From Bacteroidales bacterium 52_46 (lineage in GTDB: Bacteria; Bacteroidota; Bacteroidia; Bacteroidales; Muribaculaceae), in the NCBI GenBank assembly GCA_001915385.1, contig MNQK01000027.1, forward strand, positions 124,001 through 188,000: a stretch of 64,000 nucleotides of DNA. Direction: 5' to 3'. The notes beneath the pieces were generated by a model. The model did no database searches and was not told the origin of the DNA. It worked only from the letters and a program-made list of their open reading frames with translations. This document shows, one piece after another, positions 59,010-64,000 of the stretch (position 1 is the first letter of the stretch; each line of letters begins with the position of its first letter). The translations under genes were made by a program, and so were the position numbers.

Positions 59010-59786
59010 TCACGACACGAGCGACAATTCGCTCAGGTACTGTTCGAGCTCGGTCGACGACAGGCGCGCATGTATTTTCCCCTTTACGGCTATTGATATA
59101 TTGCCTGTCTCTTCCGATACGATTATGGCTGCCGCATCGGTAGCCTGCGATATGCCGAGTCCGGAGCGGTGGCGCAGACCCATCGAACGCGGTATATCCG
59201 TATCGTGGCTTACAGGCAGAATGCATCCTGCGGCCATAATGCGGCCGTTGGCTATGATCATGGCACCGTCGTGGAGGGGTGAATTTTTGAAAAATATATT
59301 CTCGATAAGCCGCGAGTTTATTTCGGCGTCAATCATGTCGCCGGTCTTCTCGTAGCTGTCGAGAGGGATGGCCTGCTGTATCACAATCAATGCACCCGTC
59401 TTGCTGCGCGACATGTTCATGCACGCGTAGACCACGGGCATGATCCATTTGTGGGCGTCTTCCTGCGCCGTCACCTTATGATGGTGGAAAAGGTCGCTGA
59501 TGAAGCGCCATCGCTTCTGCGAACCAAGCTCCACGAGAAACCGCTTTATCTGGTCCTGAAACAGGATGACGAGCACGAGCAGACCGATACTCATGAATTT
59601 ATCGAGTATGGAACCGATGAGCCGCATGCCGAGAAGTTCCGACGTCACCACCCACACCATTATGAATGCCAGCACGCCGTAGAATATGTTTATCGTGCCC
59701 GACTCTTTCATCAGCCTGTACAGATAGTACAGCAGCAGGGCTACGATGACAATGTCAAATATGTCTTTTATTCCGAAGGAGTCCAT
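59010..59786 (-). CDS. cdaA: Diadenylate cyclase (CdaA-type)
   Basis: Membrane enzyme making the second messenger c-di-AMP from two ATP. Two to three N-terminal transmembrane helices (about 10-75) precede the DAC domain: LFQDQIKRFL, TGALIVIQQ, FFKNSPLHDGAMIIANGRIM (DGA motif) and SMGLRHRSGLGISQATDAAA (RHR motif). The 258-residue length and helix layout fit CdaA rather than DisA. It is 10 nt downstream of folP. A pairing with a KtrA- or CPA-type transporter in c-di-AMP potassium control is known in other bacteria, and an antiporter is encoded at 52 kb, but no link is shown here. Confidence 0.93.
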   Translation of the reverse strand: MDSFGIKDIFDIVIVALLLYYLYRLMKESGTINIFYGVLAFIMVWVVTSELLGMRLIGSILDKFMSIGLLVLVILFQDQIKRFLVELGSQKRWRFISDLFHHHKVTAQEDAHKWIMPVVYACMNMSRSKTGALIVIQQAIPLDSYEKTGDMIDAEINSRLIENIFFKNSPLHDGAMIIANGRIMAAGCILPVSHDTDIPRSMGLRHRSGLGISQATDAAAIIVSEETGNISIAVKGKIHARLSSTELEQYLSELSLVS

Positions 59787-59795
59787 GACGGTAGA

Positions 59796-60632
59796 TTATT
59801 TGGTGAGCTGACTGATGATTTTCACTGTGTCGACAGCCGCCTTGACATCGTGCACGCGCAGTATATCCGCACCGTACAGAAGCGAATAGGCGTCAAGCAC
59901 ATTGGTACCGAGCAGCGAGTCAATGCTCTGCGGCGCCACGTCGAGCAGACGGTTGACCATCGATTTGCGCGACACGCCCACGAGCAACGGGCACTCCAGC
60001 GAGCGGAACGCCTCGAGGTCGGCCATCAGGCGGTAATTCTGTTCGAGTGTCTTTCCGAAACCGAATCCTGGGTCGACAATCACGTCGCACAGACCCCGCA
60101 GCCTCAGGTCGCGCAACACATGTTGCAGGTCATTGAGCACGGTCGGAGTGGTCTCGTCGACGGGCGTCTCGGGCGTAAGCGACGAGGAGGCGGGATGCAT
60201 CAGTATGTATGGCGCTTTCAGGTCAATCGCGGCCTGAAGTATGTCGCTGTCGATATTTCCAGCGCTTACGTCGTTTATTATATCGGCGCCGGCTTCGACT
60301 GCCTGCCGCGCCACTTTGCCGCGGAAAGTGTCAACCGAGATTATTGCCTCGGGAAATCTTGAGCGCACAGCCTCAACCGCAGGAATGACGCGCACGAGCT
60401 CTTCATGCTCGGTAGCCGGCGTCGAACCGGGCCGCGTGGAGCAACCGCCGATATCGAGCATCGCAGCCCCCTCCTCCAGCATCCTCTCCGCCGTGGCTAC
60501 GGCCTCGTCGGCACTGCTGTTGCGCGAGTTGCAATAAAACGAATCGGGCGTGACATTGATTATGCCCATCACCACCGGCTCAAAAAATTCCTTGAGCTGC
60601 CCCTTAATGTTCAATGAAAAATATCGGCTCAT
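59796..60632 (-). CDS. folP: Dihydropteroate synthase
   Basis: Condenses pABA with dihydropterin pyrophosphate in folate synthesis, the target of sulfonamides. Motifs: MGIINVTPDSFYCNSRN, LDIGGCSTRPGS, IISVDTFRGKVA, DIINDVSAGN and the C-terminal DPGFGFGKTLEQNYRLMADL, LVGVSRKSM and ILRVHDVKAAVD. Starting at the ATG 60632 gives 278 residues; the upstream extension is not conserved. A strong promoter lies 20 nt upstream, and cdaA follows in the same operon. Confidence 0.94.
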   Translation of the reverse strand: MSRYFSLNIKGQLKEFFEPVVMGIINVTPDSFYCNSRNSSADEAVATAERMLEEGAAMLDIGGCSTRPGSTPATEHEELVRVIPAVEAVRSRFPEAIISVDTFRGKVARQAVEAGADIINDVSAGNIDSDILQAAIDLKAPYILMHPASSSLTPETPVDETTPTVLNDLQHVLRDLRLRGLCDVIVDPGFGFGKTLEQNYRLMADLEAFRSLECPLLVGVSRKSMVNRLLDVAPQSIDSLLGTNVLDAYSLLYGADILRVHDVKAAVDTVKIISQLTK

Positions 60633-60651
60633 GCTGTTTGGCTCTTTTCTG

Positions 60652-60681
60652 CAAAAGTAGCAAAAATTTCGCAGCCTGCAA
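60652..60681 (-). promoter_or_regulatory. Promoter of folP-cdaA
   Basis: Minus-strand TACTTTTG (60652-60659) with TTG (60679-60681) at 19-bp spacing, 20 nt upstream of the folP ATG. Confidence 0.75.
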
Positions 60682-60719
60682 ATTCCATATACCACGCCCC
60701 CGATGCGATAATCCCTTTT

Positions 60720-61523
60720 CTATTTCAACAGTTTTCTATCCGTATCTCCACTTTCAAGAATACTCATCTGATGTATGGCAATCTGATTGAGTTTCATCAA
60801 TCGTGCCTGTTGCGACATTCCCTGTTCAATAAATACAGCATTGAGGTTCTCCATATTGGATAAACAAATCAATTCATTGATGGTGGCATAATCCCGTATA
60901 TTACCTTTGAGGTCAGGATTAGCATCGCGCCATTGCTTTGCCGTCATGCCGAACATCGCCACATTCAGCACGTCAGCCTCATTCGCATATATGATGCTCG
61001 CCTGATCATTGGTAATCTCGGCAGGTATCAGATTATGCTTGACAGCGTCGGTATGGATACGATAGTTGATTTTCGAAAGTTCACGTTTAGCCGACCATCC
61101 AAGTTGTTTTTGTTCTTCGTATTTTAACCTCTGAAACTCTTTTACTATATATACTTTGAATTCCGGACTTATCCACATTGCAAACTCAAATGCAATATCT
61201 TTATGTGCATACGTTCCACCATAGCGCCCGGCCTTTGACTGCAATGAAATAGCGTTAGTCTTGGCAACAAATTCCTTTACGCTTATTTTAAAACTGTTGA
61301 GCCCGGACTGATTTTTAATTATGGCGAATTCGCCATAATTAAAATTTGGATTATAAACCTTCTCCCAAATCCCAATAAACTCCAATGTATTACGGTTACG
61401 CAACCAATCTGTGATAAAGAAATCTCCATCTTTAGCCCGAAGCATATCTGTAAGGCAGATATAGTCTTCTCCATTAACTTTCAAGACATTGACTTCTGTA
61501 TCTTTTACTACTATTTTAATCAT
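60720..61523 (-). CDS. KilA-N domain protein
   Basis: A 267-residue protein. The KilA-N fold covers about residues 1-140 (VNVLKVNGEDYICLTDMLRA, FFITDWLRNRNTLEFIGIWE, SKAGRYGGTYAHKDIAFEFA, MWISPEFKVYIVKEFQRL). The C-terminal half is helical (MLNVAMFGMTAKQWRDA-like segments). KilA-N proteins are widespread in phages and islands; DNA binding is the likely activity. It is AT-rich relative to its neighbours and sits between folP and the symporter operon, suggesting transfer. A 36-bp near-palindrome lies inside the coding sequence. Confidence 0.85.
   Translation of the reverse strand: MIKIVVKDTEVNVLKVNGEDYICLTDMLRAKDGDFFITDWLRNRNTLEFIGIWEKVYNPNFNYGEFAIIKNQSGLNSFKISVKEFVAKTNAISLQSKAGRYGGTYAHKDIAFEFAMWISPEFKVYIVKEFQRLKYEEQKQLGWSAKRELSKINYRIHTDAVKHNLIPAEITNDQASIIYANEADVLNVAMFGMTAKQWRDANPDLKGNIRDYATINELICLSNMENLNAVFIEQGMSQQARLMKLNQIAIHQMSILESGDTDRKLLK
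61311..61346. repeat. 36-bp near-perfect palindrome inside the KilA-N gene
   Basis: The arms 61311-61328 and 61329-61346 match as reverse complements in 17 of 18 positions, centred on GGCGAATTCGCC. It encodes part of the NFNYGEFAII segment of the KilA-N protein. It has no loop, so a dimeric DNA-binding protein could sit here. Confidence 0.7.
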
Positions 61524-61621
61524 ACAGTTAATTATAATTATATTTGCATTAAATATGATTAAATGCTAACATACCCTAAGGAAAAAACTACCAATGCCGA
61601 CCCGGACATATTCAGCTATTG

Positions 61622-61945
61622 TCATTGCACTGCGGGAGTGACGGGACGGTCGAAGACGTCGGGATTGTCGGGAGCTGTGTGGCTGCCACTTTTCGTAGAT
61701 TTAACCGTCTTTTTGCTTTTCTTCTTTTTCTTGGGCGCGGCTTTTTCGGATTGCACGACTGTATCTGATGATACTGCACCCGCGTTCGGATTATTGACGG
61801 CCGTTTCAGTAGCATCCCCGGCTCCGGCCGGGTCGCCGTCGGAACTGCCGCCGGGTCGCCCTACAAGCAGTATCACGGCATACACCGCCGCCAGAAACGC
61901 GATGAAGGTCAGTGTCGCCATATTGCGCCGTCGTGTAGTTTTCAT
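61622..61945 (-). CDS. Small membrane-anchored protein with Lys-rich tail
   Basis: 107 residues. A basic start (MKTTRRR) is followed by one transmembrane helix (about 9-28), a low-complexity Gly/Asp/Ala linker, a strongly basic segment (KKKKKSKKTVKSTKS), and a Pro/Asp-rich end. No family is recognised. The frame extends to a TTG overlapping the symporter gene; the ATG at 61945, 9 nt after the symporter gene's last base, was chosen. It is presumably co-transcribed with the symporter. Confidence 0.55.
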   Translation of the reverse strand: MKTTRRRNMATLTFIAFLAAVYAVILLVGRPGGSSDGDPAGAGDATETAVNNPNAGAVSSDTVVQSEKAAPKKKKKSKKTVKSTKSGSHTAPDNPDVFDRPVTPAVQ

Positions 61946-61953
61946 CTCCGGAA

Positions 61954-63300
61954 TCAATCAAATTGTGCAAGAAGTATGACGGCGATAGCCACAGGCGCTA
62001 TCCATTTTATTATGAACAGCACGATACACGTGGCCGCGCTTCTGACCGCCGAACCGTTGGAAAGCTGGTCGGCAATCATCCCCTTGGGTGCGAACCAGCC
62101 GGCATAGATGCACATCGCCATCGACCCTAACGGCAGCAATATGTTGGTAGCGACCGTATCGAGAAGGTTGAAGAACGACAGCCCGAATATCTTGAATCCT
62201 GACAGGCTCCCCATCGACAGTGAACTCAGCGAACCGAACAGCAGCAGCGGTAACAGCACGGTGAAAACCGCGGCGCGACGGCTCATCCTCATCCTGTCCT
62301 GGAAAAACCGCACCGACACCTCGGCAATGGAGATAGTCGACGTCAGCGCCGCAAGCAGCAGCAACATGAAGAACAGCACCGCCCAGAATTGCGTGCCCGG
62401 CATGCGGGTAAACACCTCGGGGAGTGTCACGAACACCAGCGTGGCGCCCTCAAGGCTCTCCCCCTCCATGCCGAACGACGTCACGGCCGGAAATATTATC
62501 AGACCCATCATCACCGCCACGACCATATCAAGGAGCGACACAATCGTAGCCGTGCGGCCGAGTCTGGTATTACGCGGAAAATAAGCGGCATACGTGATGA
62601 GTATACCCATGCCGAGACTCAGCGAGAAAAACGCCTGCCCCAATGCGTCAATCACCACGCCGCCGTCAAGTTTCGAGAAATCGGGACGCAGGAAAAACTC
62701 CACACCCTCCGACGCTCCCGGCAATGACAGTGCCACCGCACAGAATATTACCAGTATGACGAAAAGCAACGGCATCAGCACATTGGATATCTTCTCGATA
62801 CCCTTCCTGACACCGCACAGCAGCACAATCATGTTTATGGCAATCATCAGCACCGTATACAGTATCGGCTTCCAGTCGCCCGACACATACTCCTGCATCT
62901 TGCCGTCGAAAGTGGCCGTCCCCTCAGATATTCCCGCAAACAAATTGCCGGAAATGGAGTTGACGAGATATTCGAGAGTCCATCCCGCCACTACTATATA
63001 GAAACAGAGTATCATATACGAGGCCACAAGTCCGGTACCCCCTACAATCCACCATTTCGTGCGGGGAGATATGCGCTTGTAGTCGCCCACCGCGTCCGTG
63101 CCTCCTTCGCGTCCTATGGCGAACTCGCCGAGCATCACGGGTATGCCGAGAAGCAGCACACATATAATGTATACCAGAAGAAACGCCGCCCCGCCGTTGG
63201 CCTGTGTCTCAGCCGGAAAGCGCCATATATTGCCCAGACCGACAGCCGACCCCACAGTGGCCGCTATCAAACCTATTTTTGAACCGAATTTTGTTGCCAT
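61954..63300 (-). CDS. Sodium-dependent symporter (NSS/SNF family)
   Basis: A 448-residue inner-membrane transporter of the neurotransmitter:sodium symporter family. GSKIGLIAATVGSAVGLGNI and WRFPAETQANGGAAFLLVYI form TM1 with the unwound sodium/substrate site. MLGEFAIG follows. About 11 helices end with LPLGSMAMCIYAGWFAPKGM. Bacterial members carry amino acids (tryptophan, leucine, tyrosine); the substrate is not readable here. It has a good promoter and a small basic membrane protein downstream. Confidence 0.9.
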   Translation of the reverse strand: MATKFGSKIGLIAATVGSAVGLGNIWRFPAETQANGGAAFLLVYIICVLLLGIPVMLGEFAIGREGGTDAVGDYKRISPRTKWWIVGGTGLVASYMILCFYIVVAGWTLEYLVNSISGNLFAGISEGTATFDGKMQEYVSGDWKPILYTVLMIAINMIVLLCGVRKGIEKISNVLMPLLFVILVIFCAVALSLPGASEGVEFFLRPDFSKLDGGVVIDALGQAFFSLSLGMGILITYAAYFPRNTRLGRTATIVSLLDMVVAVMMGLIIFPAVTSFGMEGESLEGATLVFVTLPEVFTRMPGTQFWAVLFFMLLLLAALTSTISIAEVSVRFFQDRMRMSRRAAVFTVLLPLLLFGSLSSLSMGSLSGFKIFGLSFFNLLDTVATNILLPLGSMAMCIYAGWFAPKGMIADQLSNGSAVRSAATCIVLFIIKWIAPVAIAVILLAQFD

Positions 63301-63316
63301 CAGCTATAATTTGCAA

Positions 63317-63347
63317 CAAAATTATACCATTCGATTAAGTTTTGCAA
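63317..63347 (-). promoter_or_regulatory. Promoter of the symporter gene
   Basis: Minus-strand TAATTTTG (63317-63324) and TTG (63345-63347) are separated by 20 bp, 17 nt upstream of the ATG. Confidence 0.7.
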
Positions 63348-63484
63348 ATATTTTCATTCATATAAATCATATTTATAACAATATGTCAATATCTTAACTC
63401 AATTTCACACTATCGCCGATACCATATTTTTCGCCGAAACCATATTTAACAGACGCATGGTAGCGATATATCAATATTTTTCGG

Positions 63485-63492
63485 TAAATTTG
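63485..63492 (+). promoter_or_regulatory. -7 element of hisS
   Basis: TAAATTTG followed by C lies 55 nt upstream of the hisS ATG. No clear -33 TTG is visible. Confidence 0.5.
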
Positions 63493-63547
63493 CAGCCGTA
63501 ACATTATTAATATAGTATTTTACGCCACAACCTCATCATTTTTTGCA

Positions 63548-64000
63548 ATGGCAACAAAACCGTCAATTCCAAAGGGTACGCGCGACTTCTCGCCCATCGA
63601 GATGGCTCGCCGCAACTATATATTCAACACCATACGCGAAGTATTCTCGCTCCACGGCTTCTCGCAGATAGAGACCCCGGCGATGGAAAATCTCTCCACG
63701 CTCATGGGCAAATACGGCGACGAGGGTGACAAACTCCTGTTCAAGATACTCAATTCGGGCGACTTCCTCAAAGGCATCGACCGCGCAATGCTCGATGACG
63801 AGACCGCGACTCTCCGTCTGGCCGCCCAGCTGTGTGAAAAGGGATTGCGCTACGACCTGACGGTGCCGTTCGCACGCTATGTGGTGCAGCACCGCGCCGA
63901 GCTGCAGTTCCCCTTCCGCCGGTTCCAGATACAGCCCGTATGGCGTGCCGACCGTCCGCAGAAAGGACGTTACCGCGAATTCTACCAGTGCGATGCTGAC
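63548..64000 (+). CDS. hisS: Histidyl-tRNA synthetase, N-terminal part (runs off the window)
   Basis: Class II aminoacyl-tRNA synthetase charging tRNA-His; only the first 151 residues are present. The start KPSIPKGTRDFSPIEMARRN is typical of HisRS. Motif 2 is visible near the edge (FPFRRFQIQPVWRADRPQKG, RYREFYQCDAD), and the substrate loop LRYDLTVPFARYV precedes it. The reading frame is open at the window edge. Confidence 0.93.
   Translation, partial: MATKPSIPKGTRDFSPIEMARRNYIFNTIREVFSLHGFSQIETPAMENLSTLMGKYGDEGDKLLFKILNSGDFLKGIDRAMLDDETATLRLAAQLCEKGLRYDLTVPFARYVVQHRAELQFPFRRFQIQPVWRADRPQKGRYREFYQCDAD

Noticed and set aside
59451..60362. 303-residue plus-strand frame opposite cdaA and folP
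   Set aside because: It spans two unrelated housekeeping genes in antisense and is His/Arg/Val-rich, typical of a shadow frame.
61563..61979. Plus-strand 138-residue frame after a TATATTTG element
   Set aside because: It runs antisense to the small Lys-rich membrane protein of the symporter operon, and its residues show no conserved pattern.

Overview
The window looks like chromosome of a gut Bacteroidales, most likely family Muribaculaceae. The reasons are the TAnnTTTG (-7) and TTG (-33) promoter elements in front of many genes, OmpA, C10-protease and SusE/F-type secreted proteins, TonB receptor and GLPGLI families, lipoproteins with Bacteroidetes-style signal peptides, and small conserved Bacteroidales families (DUF2795, DUF4491, DUF4199, TSCPD). 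This placement comes from recognising families; no search was run.

Layout. 0-4.4 kb: decayed gene fragments, an abundant OmpA-like protein, a degenerate SDR-like protein, a GNRPG-repeat secreted protein and a TSCPD protein. 4.5-9.5 kb: a plus-strand operon of sufS, tilS, a guanine-deaminase-like enzyme, a glycosyltransferase and a SpoU methyltransferase. 9.6-16.4 kb: DUF4491, a muramidase coupled to pepD, an OmpH-like lipoprotein and a C10 protease with a lipoprotein partner. 16.5-21.1 kb: a run of DUF4199, a GtrB/DPM-type glycosyltransferase, two envelope proteins, an SDR and rpiB, then a DUF2795 gene.

21.1-41.2 kb is best read as one integrated mobilizable element inserted at the 3' end of the DUF2795 gene. 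A diverged copy of that gene's last codons, followed by a similar terminator, reappears about 20 kb downstream. The element has a tyrosine recombinase, a RhuM/PLD-like protein, an HTH protein, a DUF5906-type helicase and a MobV relaxase. Its cargo falls in two blocks. The first is an outer-membrane cluster (TonB-type receptor, GLPGLI protein, beta-propeller lipoprotein) divergent from a histidine kinase and a frameshifted response regulator. The second is a defence block: a 1480-residue STAND-like P-loop NTPase overlapping a TIR-domain gene, then AbiH. The STAND/TIR pair is the best candidate for a poorly described system.

41.5-44.1 kb holds SatD, a DUF3307 gene broken within a TG repeat, and DUF1848. 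44.2-51.8 kb is a small glucan locus (GH66, two SusE/F-like proteins, an esterase and a GH13 enzyme) without SusC/SusD. 51.9-64 kb holds a CPA-type antiporter, envelope proteins, an ECF-like sigma factor locus, three tRNA genes (Leu, Gly, Gly), cdaA and folP, a KilA-N gene containing a 36-bp near-palindrome, a sodium symporter, and the start of hisS. Several families of palindromic repeats lie between the genes on the chromosomal side.
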